Assembly (NCBI RefSeq): GCF_000817735.3
Contig: NZ_JTJC03000003.1
Coordinates: forward strand, 124,001-188,000
DNA length: 64,000 bases
Direction: 5' to 3'
Source of the DNA: Scytonema millei VB511283
Lineage (GTDB): Bacteria > Cyanobacteriota > Cyanobacteriia > Cyanobacteriales > Chroococcidiopsidaceae
Both the position numbers and the translations under genes were made by a program. Each line of letters begins with the position of its first letter. Positions within the stretch are counted from its first letter, which is position 1. The notes beneath the pieces were generated by a model. It had not been told where the DNA came from. It did no database searches and saw only the letters and a program-made list of their open reading frames with translations. Of this stretch, positions 35,834 to 44,798 are shown one piece after another.

Positions 35834-36637
35834 CTACCCAGGAGGAAAATTTATTTGCCGCTGACTTAATTGTTGTAAACCTGACGCACAAGTCAGGTTA
35901 TATTGCAACGGCGTGACGGTGATGTAATTTTGGCGAATCGCATCCACGTCGGTAGGAATGTGTTGAGGCAAATGCAGATCCGGTTCTGGTTCCACTTCTT
36001 CTAATAGTTCCCCTGCCAACCAGTAATAAGTTTTGCCGCGGGGATCGACTCGTTTTTCAAAGACATCTACATATCGTCGTATGCCCTGACGAGTGAACGT
36101 GACTCCAGTAATGTCTGCTTGCGGCACGGGAGGAACGTTAACGTTGAGTAACATCAGTTGTGATAGCGGCTCCCGTTCCAACTGGGCAACCAAAGACCGA
36201 GCAAAGTTAGCTGCGACTTGAAAATCTTGATGGATAAAACTAGTCAGGCTAAAAGCAATACTAGGAATGCGCTCGATGATCCCTTCCATTGCGGCGGAAA
36301 CCGTACCGGAATACAAAATATCAGTCCCTAGATTCGCCCCTTGATTGATGCCAGACAGAACCAAATCGGGGGGGGTGTCGAGTAAAGCCCACAAAGCCAA
36401 CTTCACACAGTCAGAAGGAGTGCCAGAACACGCCCAGGCTTTAATTTTGGGATGAAAAATCGATTCAATCAGTTCGGCGCGGATCGGCTGATGCAGGGTC
36501 AAACCGTGTCCAGTTGCCGATCGCTCGCGATCGGGGCAGACGACAAATACATCGTGTCCCGCCTCAGCTAAAGTATTGGCAAGGGTGCGGACACCAAGAG
36601 CGTAAATACCATCATCATTGCTGATCAGTAGTTTCAT
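35834..36637 (-). CDS. surE: 5'-Nucleotidase SurE
   Basis: The 267-residue metal-dependent phosphatase removes phosphate from nucleoside monophosphates and helps survival in stationary phase in other bacteria. The metal site is [12 protein letters not shown] at the N-terminus, with [19 protein letters not shown] and [19 protein letters not shown] following. The length is normal. It stands 90 bp upstream of ribF on the same strand. A GTGGCTA heptamer array precedes it. Confidence 0.95.
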   Translation of the reverse strand: MKLLISNDDGIYALGVRTLANTLAEAGHDVFVVCPDRERSATGHGLTLHQPIRAELIESIFHPKIKAWACSGTPSDCVKLALWALLDTPPDLVLSGINQGANLGTDILYSGTVSAAMEGIIERIPSIAFSLTSFIHQDFQVAANFARSLVAQLEREPLSQLMLLNVNVPPVPQADITGVTFTRQGIRRYVDVFEKRVDPRGKTYYWLAGELLEEVEPEPDLHLPQHIPTDVDAIRQNYITVTPLQYNLTCASGLQQLSQRQINFPPG

Positions 36638-36644
36638 TGGGAGG

Positions 36645-36727
36645 GTAGGGAGTGGCTAGTGGCTGGTGGCTAGTGGCTAGGATTTTTGCATATTCACTAA
36701 CCACTGATAACTGATAACTGATAACTG
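36645..36727. repeat. Heptamer arrays between surE and pheS
   Basis: GTGGCTA units followed by ACTGATA units lie between the divergent genes. Confidence 0.85.
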
Positions 36728-36787
36728 TTTTACACTGATAGGATAGACGCAGTTAGACATTTTATTATTGTTAGCAGCTAAAAGAGC

Positions 36788-37789
36788 ATGACCGACCAGC
36801 CTAGTAACTTAGTAACGCAACTAGAAACGCTACGACAGGAAGCACAAACTGCGATCGCTGATGCCGATTGCCTGGAGCGATTGGAAGAACTTAGAGTAGC
36901 GTACTTGGGCAAAAAAGGTCAGTTGTCTGCAATTATGCGGCAAATGGGTCAGCTCTCAGCTGAAGAACGCCCGCAATTTGGCGCGATCGCCAACACCGTT
37001 AAAGAAGCGGTACAAGCAGGTTTAGACGATCGACGTACTAAGCTTCAAGCAGAGCGACTCCAGGCGAAATTAGAATCTGAAACTATAGATGTGACTATGC
37101 CCGGGGTTTTTCGTCCCCTCGGTCACGCCCATCCCCTCAACAGTACTACTGACAGGATTATTGATATTTTTGTCGGTCTGGGTTACACCGTAGCAACGGG
37201 ACCGGAAATCGAAACGGATTATTACAACTTCGAGGCACTCAATTTCTTACCCGACCATCCAGCACGGGATATGCAGGATACGCTATATCTCCCTGATGGC
37301 AATTTGCTGCGGACTCATACATCAAACGGGCAAATTCATTATATGGAAGACAACGAGCCGCCCGTGCGAATTGTAGTTCCAGGTCGCTGCTATCGGCGAG
37401 ATACTGTAGATGCTACCCATGCCGCAGTTTTCCATCAGATAGAATTTTTCGCGGTAGATGAGGGTATTACTTTCACCGACCTCAAAGGTACGATCCAAAT
37501 ATTTTTACAAGAAATGTTTGGTGAGGTGCCGATCCGCTTCCGTGCTAGTTATTTCCCTTTCACCGAACCTTCAGCTGAAGTAGACGTGCAGTGGAAAGGG
37601 CGCTGGTTGGAAGTTATGGGTTGCGGCGCGATCGATCCGAACGTGTTGAAAGCTGTAGGCTACGACCCAGAAGTCTACACGGGTTTTGCCGCTGGTATGG
37701 GTGTGGAACGGTTGGCAATGGTACTCCACCAAATCGATGATATTCGTCGCTTTTACAGTAGCGATCTGCGGTTTTTGCGACAGTTTTAA
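36788..37789 (+). CDS. pheS: Phenylalanyl-tRNA synthetase alpha subunit
   Basis: The 333-residue class II synthetase subunit forms an alpha2-beta2 enzyme that charges tRNA-Phe. The N-terminal coiled coil (about 1-90, with [15 protein letters not shown]) binds tRNA. The catalytic core shows [36 protein letters not shown] and motif 3 [16 protein letters not shown]. The protein ends in the typical [12 protein letters not shown]. pheT is not in this window, so the genes are unlinked here, as in other cyanobacteria. Confidence 0.97.
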   Translation: MTDQPSNLVTQLETLRQEAQTAIADADCLERLEELRVAYLGKKGQLSAIMRQMGQLSAEERPQFGAIANTVKEAVQAGLDDRRTKLQAERLQAKLESETIDVTMPGVFRPLGHAHPLNSTTDRIIDIFVGLGYTVATGPEIETDYYNFEALNFLPDHPARDMQDTLYLPDGNLLRTHTSNGQIHYMEDNEPPVRIVVPGRCYRRDTVDATHAAVFHQIEFFAVDEGITFTDLKGTIQIFLQEMFGEVPIRFRASYFPFTEPSAEVDVQWKGRWLEVMGCGAIDPNVLKAVGYDPEVYTGFAAGMGVERLAMVLHQIDDIRRFYSSDLRFLRQF

Positions 37790-38240
37790 ATGAATGTCAT
37801 TGGTCATCGGTCTTCGGTCATTTGTGACTCAGCGAATGACGAGTAGCTAGTGACGAATGACACACTCTGTTTCCAAAACTGTAACCGTAGTAGGAAGACT
37901 TATCAGAGGTGTCATACTTAGAATTTAAGTTGAGCAACAACACAAAACAGTTGCTGACTGTTTATAAGGGACGAAAAATTTCGCACGCAAAATACTTATG
38001 ATAGTTATCGAGAATACAGTGAAGGACGGACAATTCAACCGCGAACGAGCAAGTTTTTGGCAGAGGCGATATGCTGTTCGTTTAGGTAGGCTTTACGTAC
38101 AACTAGCAGCTAACAACGTCTTCTTGAAGTTATTTGAAGGTTCGGATAGAGATCGCCTCAACTGTTCGGCTTCCTAACTCGTTTCGGTACTATGCTATTT
38201 TTGTAGGCAGAGCCTTACAAAGTTTTCTTTTGGAGACGAA
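37790..38240. other. Intergenic region with a possible 59-residue gene
   Basis: The first 70 bp carry GTCATT-type repeats. A short frame at 37998-38177 is listed separately. The remainder is unique sequence leading to the exported protein gene, which has a GGAG-type ribosome site. Confidence 0.6.
37998..38177 (+). CDS. Possible 59-residue basic protein
   Basis: The frame MIVIENTVKDGQFNRERA...FWQRRYAVRLGRLYVQLAAN... ends at TAA. It is rich in Arg and aromatic residues and reads like a folded helical peptide (RRYAVRLGRLYVQLAAN). No good Shine-Dalgarno is visible and no family is recognised. It is the only frame of any length in a 450-bp gap free of heptamer arrays apart from its first part. 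Confidence 0.35.
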   Translation: MIVIENTVKDGQFNRERASFWQRRYAVRLGRLYVQLAANNVFLKLFEGSDRDRLNCSAS

Positions 38241-38561
38241 ATGATGCGCCCAGTCTCATTTATAACTCTAGCTCTCCTCATCATTAGCGTGCTTTCTACT
38301 ACAGCACGGGCAGAGAATCGGCAAATAATTACCCAGCTAGAATTGCGCGATCGCACCGTCAAAATTATTTCTGGTTCCCATGGATTAAACTACTCCGTTT
38401 TTTCCCAAGATGGCACGGTGTTAGATGCAAATTTGAATGAAACCCAATTGGCAGAAAAGCATCCCGAACTGTACGAAAAAGTTCGTCCTGCTGTTGCTAA
38501 AGATGCTAGTAATTCTGAGGCAATGCTGTGGATGGGCGAGTTTCCAGATACCTCTAAATAA
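38241..38561 (+). CDS. Small exported protein, unknown function
   Basis: The 106-residue protein starts with a cleavable signal peptide (VSFITLALLIISVLSTTARA, likely cut after ARA-E). A mature domain of about 80 residues follows, including RTVKIISGSHGLNYSVFSQDG and HPELYEKVRPAVAKD. The pattern is that of a small periplasmic or lumenal protein. A second ATG directly follows the first, so the start is uncertain by one codon. GGAGACGAA upstream serves as ribosome site. Family not recognised. Confidence 0.8.
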   Translation: MMRPVSFITLALLIISVLSTTARAENRQIITQLELRDRTVKIISGSHGLNYSVFSQDGTVLDANLNETQLAEKHPELYEKVRPAVAKDASNSEAMLWMGEFPDTSK

Positions 38562-38698
38562 GTAGAAAAGAGAATTCTGTATCTGGCACAACTCAACAGA
38601 CTTATCAAAGACAAACTATTGATAATCTCTTCATAATCTATTGCTGCTAGTCTGAGACATTAATCGGCTAGCAGTATTCATATGGAGGATAAGTTTGC

Positions 38699-39580
38699 AT
38701 GGCATCACCTTTTTACCTCACGATCGAAGGTAAATTTGTCATAGCAGACAAAGAACCAGATGGAGATTCTGTACGCTTTATTGCTGACGATCTAGATTTA
38801 TATCAAGAACTCCAGCGCAATTACCGAATTAAACCTTCTCGCGATCGCAGCGTTCAATTGCGATTTGAAGGTATAGATGCTCCAGAAGTACATTATGGCA
38901 GATATGCCCAACCTCTAGGGGACGAAACTCGCGATTTTCTCCTAAAAAAGATGGGTTTTGCCAAAATCAAATTTCAAGGCGATCGCGTCCAATCTGCCGA
39001 TCCCGATACGATTTCTGGAGTTATTTTAACTCAGGCTGCTGATGTCAACGGACGACCTATCTCTTATGCACTAATCGGCAAGAATGCCACACAGCTAGAG
39101 AATGGAAACTGGACGCAAGTTGAACCAGAACTTTTGCGCCAAACTCTTAACTTTCTAATGATGGCTGAGGGCAAAGCTTATTATACTGTTTATACTTCTA
39201 CACCGCGATCGCATCGTCAAGTTCTGCGGGAAGCAGCTTTAGCAGCGCGGGAAAAAGATTTAGGAGTATGGGCAGCAGATAGTACTAGTATTTTCAGATT
39301 AGTAGACTTCGATTCTATTACTCCTCCCAACGGCCAATTGATTTTACCAAAGCTATTTCGACGCTGCACTGATTATCTTAAAGCTGTCGCTGACGGTTAT
39401 AGCGGTAATCTTGCCGATTGGCTAGAAGGTGTTTCTCTCCAGCGATCGCGCAATGAAAATGATGCCGTCATTATTCGCGATCGGACTCAAGTTTCTCTTA
39501 GTAGCCTAATCGAACAATATAACAGTCAGATCGCGTTTCAAGAAGATTTATTAGATATTACTTTTGTAGAAAAAACGTGA
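38699..39580 (+). CDS. Thermonuclease (SNase-fold) protein with C-terminal extension
   Basis: The N-terminal part (about 1-195) resembles the staphylococcal nuclease fold: DGDSVRF, VQLRFEGIDAPEVHYG and REAALAAREKDLGVWA. The second of these usually carries the catalytic Arg and Asp/Glu. The protein continues for about 100 residues (FRLVDFDSITPPNGQLILPK, then FRRCTDYLKAVADGY) in a region I cannot assign. No signal peptide is seen, so it may be cytoplasmic, unlike secreted nucleases. A GGAGGAT site lies 10 bases before the ATG. Whether it cuts DNA is untested. Confidence 0.78.
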   Translation: MASPFYLTIEGKFVIADKEPDGDSVRFIADDLDLYQELQRNYRIKPSRDRSVQLRFEGIDAPEVHYGRYAQPLGDETRDFLLKKMGFAKIKFQGDRVQSADPDTISGVILTQAADVNGRPISYALIGKNATQLENGNWTQVEPELLRQTLNFLMMAEGKAYYTVYTSTPRSHRQVLREAALAAREKDLGVWAADSTSIFRLVDFDSITPPNGQLILPKLFRRCTDYLKAVADGYSGNLADWLEGVSLQRSRNENDAVIIRDRTQVSLSSLIEQYNSQIAFQEDLLDITFVEKT

Positions 39581-39669
39581 GAAGTGAGGAGTGAGTGGAA
39601 GAGATCGTACTAGCATTCTTCTAACTCCTTAATTTTGACTTTTAACTTTTGACTTTTAACTTTATTTAT

Positions 39670-40239
39670 CTAATGCGTCATTGCTATTTCTATCCACTTA
39701 GGATAAGCATAAGAGTTTTGGACTTTTAACTGCGATCCAATGTAAGTTGTATTTATCAATTCAAATATACTTTGTAGTTTATCCATTTTCTGTAGCTCTG
39801 TACCAAAGGTTTCTAAAGCCAGACTCCACCAGGCATTATTTTGGATAGTTAACTGAGTGAGTTCTAAGGCACAACCGTCATACAAACGTTGCGATCGCAC
39901 TTTACCGATTCTCACCCAAGATTTTTGGCTCAATACATGCTTTGGTTGAAAACTTTCAGTGGTTGGATCTTCACACAACCATTTGCCCCATTTTTCTAAC
40001 TTACCCTCTACCCGTTCAAACCGCAAAATCTCTAATTCTGCTTGTCGCCACTTAATTTCCAAACGTCCCTGTCGCAATTTTATTCCCATATATTCGCATT
40101 CAGGAACGTAGAGATACACGTCTTCCCTTGCTTCTGGTGCTTGCAATTGTCCGCCTAATTTATCATGCTCAAACCAAGAGGAAACCTCTGAAGGTAACTC
40201 TCCTGAAATAAACCAGCGCAGTTCCAAACTGTTTAGCAT
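39670..40239 (-). CDS. Hypothetical protein, unknown function
   Basis: The 189-residue soluble protein begins LNSLELRWFISGELPSEVSSWF. It is rich in beta strands and charged residues (VYLYVPECEYMGIKLRQGRLEIKWRQAELEI) and ends WIEIAMTH. The alternation of strands with paired acidic and basic residues faintly recalls a CYTH-type tunnel fold, but the ExExK signature is absent, so I leave it unassigned. The lipoprotein gene lies 7 bp upstream on the same strand, suggesting an operon. Confidence 0.7.
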   Translation of the reverse strand: MLNSLELRWFISGELPSEVSSWFEHDKLGGQLQAPEAREDVYLYVPECEYMGIKLRQGRLEIKWRQAELEILRFERVEGKLEKWGKWLCEDPTTESFQPKHVLSQKSWVRIGKVRSQRLYDGCALELTQLTIQNNAWWSLALETFGTELQKMDKLQSIFELINTTYIGSQLKVQNSYAYPKWIEIAMTH

Positions 40240-40246
40240 ATGTCAT

Positions 40247-40618
40247 CTATTTGGGAACTGTATAACCTGCTGCTTGTGCTGCTGATATGTTAGGAAAACA
40301 TCTTAACGGCTCGACCTTATTGTATACGGGAGATTGGGGAGTGAGAGCAATTTTTCCTAATCTTTTGCTATCAATACCTTTGATTGGATTACCATCAGCA
40401 CAACTTGTTTGTTGTGTTGTATCCTTTCGAGCTGATGGAGTAGATGTAGGTGCAGTATTCGTATTATTTGGTGAGCTTTGGGTATTATTCGTTAACTCAC
40501 CAGATTGGCGACTACAGCCAGAAAGAATTGCAGCTGCAATAAGGATCGAGGTAGCAGCTGCTCTGCGAAAAGAAATTAAAAGTTTCATCAGCCTCAGCTT
40601 TTGTAGTGCAGACGACAC
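40247..40618 (-). CDS. Putative lipoprotein
   Basis: The product of up to 123 residues has a hydrophobic signal segment ending in the lipobox LSGC (ILIAAAILSGCS), so it should be lipid-anchored after cleavage. The mature N-terminus is Asn/Thr/Pro/Ser-rich, and a short C-terminal domain contains two cysteines (CADGN, RCFPN). The ATG at 40588 (MKLLISF) is the more likely start because it gives a standard signal peptide. It lies between the HdeD-like gene and a hypothetical gene, all on the minus strand. Confidence 0.75.
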   Translation of the reverse strand: MSSALQKLRLMKLLISFRRAAATSILIAAAILSGCSRQSGELTNNTQSSPNNTNTAPTSTPSARKDTTQQTSCADGNPIKGIDSKRLGKIALTPQSPVYNKVEPLRCFPNISAAQAAGYTVPK

Positions 40619-40636
40619 TATTGAAAATGCAACAGT

Positions 40637-41206
40637 TTATGCTGAAGTTGGTTGGTTAGTTTTGTCTAAACTCGAACGTCCGCTTAACGAAAGCATTACC
40701 CGCGAAATTCCTGTAAACAAAATGCTAGCACCAACTAAAGTACCAATTATCCACGGTGCATTGAAGGGATACTGAAACCAAATCATCCCACCTAAGATTA
40801 AGGTGATAATACCGTCACCGAGTACCCAAGTCCAATTCTGTTGCGGACGCAAACGGAAAGCCAGAATTGTTTCAAAAACACCTTCCGCAAGCAGAAAACT
40901 ACCCAGCAGCAAAGTCAGCGTTAATACACCTGTTAAGGGATAAACAAACAGCATGATGCCTGTAGCAATGTACAGAATGCTCAATACGAGCTTCCAAGCA
41001 AAACCCCCATCGTTGCGAGTTTGAAACGCATAAAATAGCTTAGCAGCTCCAGAGCTAATTAAAATCAGTGCTACCCAAGTCTCAAAAAATATGGTTGAGA
41101 CAGCAGGTAAAGCGATCGCAATAACTCCGAAAATAGTGAGTAGTATGCCGACGAGCAGAGAGCGATCGATACCTTTGCTACTGTTAGAAGAAATATCTGT
41201 TGTCAT
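40637..41206 (-). CDS. HdeD/DUF308-type membrane protein
   Basis: The 189-residue protein has six predicted membrane helices, starting with LLVGILLTIFGVIAIALP. The repeated short helices and loops such as FLLAEGVFETILAFRLRP and DGIITLILGGMIWFQYPF are those of the DUF308 family that includes E. coli HdeD, linked to acid resistance. In cyanobacteria the role is unknown. It heads a leftward run with the lipoprotein and hypothetical genes. Confidence 0.85.
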   Translation of the reverse strand: MTTDISSNSSKGIDRSLLVGILLTIFGVIAIALPAVSTIFFETWVALILISSGAAKLFYAFQTRNDGGFAWKLVLSILYIATGIMLFVYPLTGVLTLTLLLGSFLLAEGVFETILAFRLRPQQNWTWVLGDGIITLILGGMIWFQYPFNAPWIIGTLVGASILFTGISRVMLSLSGRSSLDKTNQPTSA

Positions 41207-41284
41207 CTCAATTTTTCCGTACTGGAAACAATATCATCACGCTAGATAATTTCTTCAGTGCTTGGGTAGGATCTTAGGGTAGAG

Positions 41285-41485
41285 TTATCAGTTATCAGTT
41301 ATCAGTTGACAGTTATCAGTTGTCAGGGAGCAGGGAGCAGTTATCAGTGACTCCTGACCAGTTATCAGTGACCAGTGACTCCTGACCAGTTAACAATCCA
41401 CTTACACCCCACACCCCACACCCTATCTACTACTAGCCACCAGCCACTAGCCACTCCCGACTTACGACTTCTTCTCTTACCACGA
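41285..41485. repeat. Large composite heptamer array
   Basis: About 200 bp of TTATCAG, GGGAGCA, AGTGACC, CACCCCA and TAGCCAC units, all of 7-bp period, lie between the HdeD-like and glycosyltransferase genes. No gene is present. Confidence 0.9.
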
Positions 41486-41496
41486 CTCACTATTGA

Positions 41497-42681
41497 CTAA
41501 AATCCCATTTCCTGTAAGTTTTGGGACAATTGCCTTGCCACAGCAGGATTGCTCGATTCGTAAAGTGCGATCGCCTGTTGAAATGCTGCTAAACTTTCTC
41601 TAACTCGCCCTAGTTTCAGCAATACGACTCCCAAATTCTGATAAGCTTGGGCATATTCGGGATTGAGTTGAATTGCGCGTTCGTAAGCTGCGATCGCTTC
41701 TACAAATTGTCCCATTGCCTTTAAAGTAATACCTAAATTGTAGTAACCTAAAGCAAAATTAGGGTCGATTTGTAAGATTTTCAAATAATTAGACTTAGCT
41801 TGCTGTAAATTTCCTATTTTTTGCCATAAATTCCCTAAATTATTATAAGCACCAATTTTTAAAAAAGAGGATACATTTAACTGAGCTGCTGTTTGATACG
41901 ATGTAATTGCTTGCGTTATTTGGCGATTGTAACTATAAGCAAGTCCTAAATGATAGTGTAGTTCGTACAAAATTTCCTCATTGTTTGCCGCAGATTCCAA
42001 TCCTCGTTCTAATAATTCAATTCCTGGCACAACTTTGCCTGTTTGTACGTACAAAGCACCCAACTTACTACAAACATAAGGATCGTCAGGATGACTAGCC
42101 AAAAAGCCTGACATGATCTTCTCAGCTTGGACAAACTTATCTTTTTGTGCAATTTGCTGTTGTTGATATCCATAGTGCAAGATAGCAACCTTATCTAAGT
42201 TAGCAATTTGCCAGTGGGGTTCGCGACGAAGAATTTCCGTAACGCTATCATCAATCATGGCGTGATAGGGACGCGCAAAATAGATATCTTGATGGCGACG
42301 AAACAAACGCGAGACTAAAGAATAGGGTGATTGTACCGCACCAACTTCTTGCCGTAGTAAATTAACTACTAGGAAGCGATCGCCCTTCATTACCTGTTGT
42401 AAATCCGGTATAATTTCAGGTACTAAAATCTCATCTGCATCGAGTACTAAAACCCAATCACCAGTCACGTACTTAAGTGCCTCATTTCGCGCTGCACTAA
42501 AATCATTACACCAGTTAAAATGATATATTTTTGCCCCAGATTGCCGAGCTACTTCCACCGTGCGATCGCTAGATCCAGTATCTAAAACAACTATTTCCTC
42601 TACAACATCTTTAACACTATTGAGACACCGAGGTAGCGCTATTTCTTCATTTTTGACAATAATACAAAGGCTAGTAGTCAT
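41497..42681 (-). CDS. Family 2 glycosyltransferase with TPR repeats
   Basis: The 394-residue protein has an N-terminal GT-A domain (LCIIVKNEEIALPRCLNSV, VVLDTGSSDRT and the metal-binding VLDADE near residue 83). It continues as at least four tetratricopeptide repeats (about 190-390), such as LGYYNLGITLKAMGQF and AYQNLGVVLLKLGRV. The domain would transfer sugars from a nucleotide donor to an unknown acceptor, while TPRs bring partners together. No membrane segment is seen. It is probably involved in envelope or exopolysaccharide assembly (inference). Confidence 0.88.
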   Translation of the reverse strand: MTTSLCIIVKNEEIALPRCLNSVKDVVEEIVVLDTGSSDRTVEVARQSGAKIYHFNWCNDFSAARNEALKYVTGDWVLVLDADEILVPEIIPDLQQVMKGDRFLVVNLLRQEVGAVQSPYSLVSRLFRRHQDIYFARPYHAMIDDSVTEILRREPHWQIANLDKVAILHYGYQQQQIAQKDKFVQAEKIMSGFLASHPDDPYVCSKLGALYVQTGKVVPGIELLERGLESAANNEEILYELHYHLGLAYSYNRQITQAITSYQTAAQLNVSSFLKIGAYNNLGNLWQKIGNLQQAKSNYLKILQIDPNFALGYYNLGITLKAMGQFVEAIAAYERAIQLNPEYAQAYQNLGVVLLKLGRVRESLAAFQQAIALYESSNPAVARQLSQNLQEMGF

Positions 42682-42801
42682 TTGTCATTTGTCATTTTTA
42701 TTTATTGCATTTATCTACAGTCGCAATTTTCTTAAAAAGAGATTGCCTAAAAATTAAGTGCGATCGCCATAAGTAATAAATGGTAATAAAAATCCGTTCA
42801 A

Positions 42802-42823
42802 ATTGAAATTGAACGGAATTACA
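42802..42823. terminator. Symmetric hairpin between divergent-neighbour genes
   Basis: CCGTTCAA and TTGAACGG form an 8-bp stem with a short A/T loop. It lies downstream of the fasciclin gene on the minus strand. The flanking T-tract is weak. Confidence 0.4.
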
Positions 42824-42931
42824 AGATTATCCTATCAGTTGTTGCTCGTTTGACTCAAAAGAAAAGAGCAACTAGAAGCCATCCGTTTAATGCTTTCCCA
42901 TTTTGACTTTTAACTTTTAACTTTTGACTTC

Positions 42932-43648
42932 CTACAAGTCAGGAGGTAGCATCACTTTATCAATCGCGTGGATGACACCATTACTCGCTTTAATATCGGG
43001 TTGGACTACACTAGCATCGTTCACAGACACACCCTTGCTAGGATCGGCTTGTACGTTCACAGCACCGCCTTCTACTGTCTTAACTTCCCCAGATTTTAAG
43101 TCGCTAGATGTGACATTACCTGGTACTACGTGGTAGGTCAAGATTTTGACCAGAATATCTTTATTTTCAGGTTTCAACAACTCTTGCAAGGCATCTTGAG
43201 GTAATTGAGCAAAAGCTGCATCTGTCGGCGCAAACACAGTGAATGGTCCCTGTCCAGAAAGAGTTTCTGTCAAACCTGCCGCCTTGAGAGCAGCTGTCAA
43301 GGTTTTGAAGGAGTCATTAGCGGCGGCTAGAGCCACTACGTTCTCCGTTGAAGGCTCAGTTGCTCCTGGTGCAGGAGTCACAGGACTAGGCGCTGTTTCT
43401 GGTGGCTGAGTTTCCGATGGTGGTGTAGTCGGTGTTGTGGGTGGCGTACCAGTACGACGGTTGTAAGGGGGTTCGTTGAAAATACTAGGTCTGGGATTAG
43501 TTGCTCCTCCACTTGGCTGTTGCGCTTCCACAGGAAGTCCGATGAGGATACTGGCTCCTACAACCCCTATCAGGCTCGCTAGTCGCTTGAGCATCCTATT
43601 GCACATTAAGCTATTGTGACTAATATTGTGACTTGGAATTTTTTTCAC
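42932..43648 (-). CDS. Secreted fasciclin-domain protein
   Basis: The protein of up to 238 residues has a signal peptide (LKRLASLIGVVGASILIGLPVEA) and a Pro/Thr/Gly-rich linker (about 45-100). One fasciclin (FAS1) domain follows, with SFKTLTAALKAAGLTETLSG, GPFTVFAPTDAAFAQLP, LVKILTYHVVPG and IHAIDKVMLPP. FAS1 domains mediate adhesion or matrix contact. The first start gives an unusually long n-region; the ATG 14 codons later (MCNRMLKRL) is likely the true start. It is monocistronic and followed by a hairpin. Confidence 0.9.
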   Translation of the reverse strand: MKKIPSHNISHNSLMCNRMLKRLASLIGVVGASILIGLPVEAQQPSGGATNPRPSIFNEPPYNRRTGTPPTTPTTPPSETQPPETAPSPVTPAPGATEPSTENVVALAAANDSFKTLTAALKAAGLTETLSGQGPFTVFAPTDAAFAQLPQDALQELLKPENKDILVKILTYHVVPGNVTSSDLKSGEVKTVEGGAVNVQADPSKGVSVNDASVVQPDIKASNGVIHAIDKVMLPPDL

Positions 43649-44317
43649 TGTTGCGTTCCTCTATTGCTCCAAGAATTGTTAGACTATCGTTTCTTTGTCG
43701 TGTTCCGAGAATCTTAAGTTTTATAACATTCTCCGATCTTTTTGACAAACTGCACAAACAGTCTCTTCACGAAAGGCTATAGGTAAGGAGGGAGTTCTCA
43801 GGATAGCTCGTTCTAGAGACTTCGCTATTAACCGACATTTTGAGTCAGCTCGCTAGTTTAACCCTAATAAAAAGTGGAAAAAAGATATTCGAGCTGGCAT
43901 TGCGTTCGTTCAATTGCGTTCATTCATGAGTGACACTTATATAAAGCTAGATTGACTCGATTTATGACATAAAAAACATCGATCTCATCTGTTTGCTACT
44001 CGCGATCGCTACCCGTTTCTAGTTGAAAATAGTTGGAATACATAGGACTATCTCAAAAGGCATACTATTATCCCCAAGGAAGAATTTCAAAATATTAAAA
44101 TCTAATGTGTTTCGTTTCATTTTTCTTGACTACACTTGACAGATTGCATTTAAATTTCTTAAAAGTAGAGATATTAGCAGACTCAAAAGTTTATATAGAT
44201 TAATCGTTGCGTTCATATTTCTTTAGGTTATTACCTGAGGTAGAGGGAATTACAAGTTTGAAAGTGATAGATTGCACTTGAATAAATGATGGATGATTAG
44301 AAACAGGAGTTAATGAT
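43649..44317. other. Long AT-rich non-coding region
   Basis: This 669-bp gap separates the divergent fasciclin and GlsB-like genes. I see no gene, RNA gene or heptamer array, which is unusual for this window. It is unique AT-rich sequence that may hold extended regulatory DNA. Confidence 0.6.
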
Positions 44318-44599
44318 ATGTGGAACATCATTGCTTGGATTGTTTTAGGACTAATAGCGGGAGCGATCGCTAAAGCCATCTATCCTGGCCATCAAGGCGG
44401 TGGTATCCTAGCAACAATTATTCTCGGAATTTTAGGTGCATTAGTAGGAGGCTGGCTAGGTTCTGTCATCTTCCCAGGTAGCGCGGGCGCTGCGGCGGCT
44501 GGAGTCGGCGCACTAACCATACCTAGCATTATTTTTGCCGTTCTCGGTGCGATTATCTTACTGTTCATCTGGGGCTTGGTAACTCGTCGAACAGCGTAA
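44318..44599 (+). CDS. GlsB/YeaQ/YmgE-type stress membrane protein
   Basis: The 93-residue, very hydrophobic protein has three predicted helices (WNIIAWIVLGLIAGAIAKAI, then GGILATIILGILGALVGGWL, and IPSIIFAVLGAIILLFIWGL). These are typical of the transglycosylase-associated or GlsB/YeaQ family, small inner-membrane proteins often induced by stress. AGGAGTTAATGAT gives a good ribosome site. It is followed by a strong terminator, so it is monocistronic. Confidence 0.92.
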   Translation: MWNIIAWIVLGLIAGAIAKAIYPGHQGGGILATIILGILGALVGGWLGSVIFPGSAGAAAAGVGALTIPSIIFAVLGAIILLFIWGLVTRRTA

Positions 44600-44639
44600 A
44601 AACTCGATAAGAAGTTGTGAGTTTTGAAATACCTATACT

Positions 44640-44683
44640 TTCCTTCCCCAAAATCTCTGCTGGGGAAGGATTATTTTGTTATT
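44640..44683 (+). terminator. Rho-independent terminator after the GlsB-like gene
   Basis: CCTTCCCC (44642-44649) and GGGGAAGG (44662-44669) form an 8-bp stem followed by ATTATTTTGTT. Confidence 0.85.
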
Positions 44684-44687
44684 AAGT

Positions 44688-44783
44688 AGTGAGTGGTTAG
44701 TGGCTGGTGACTAGATTCATAGTTTTGCTCTAGCCACGAGTTACGAGTCACTGATAACTGACAACTGATAACTGATAACTGTC
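44688..44783. repeat. Heptamer arrays before the GST gene
   Basis: GTGGTTA/GTGGCTG units and then ACTGATA units fill the gap. A real ribosome site (AAGGAG) follows the array. Confidence 0.8.
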
Positions 44784-44798
44784 TCAAGGAGCGGGCAA

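Noticed and set aside
43649-44317. Hidden gene in the 669-bp gap before the GlsB-like gene
   Set aside because: Only very short frames with poor composition occur on either strand.
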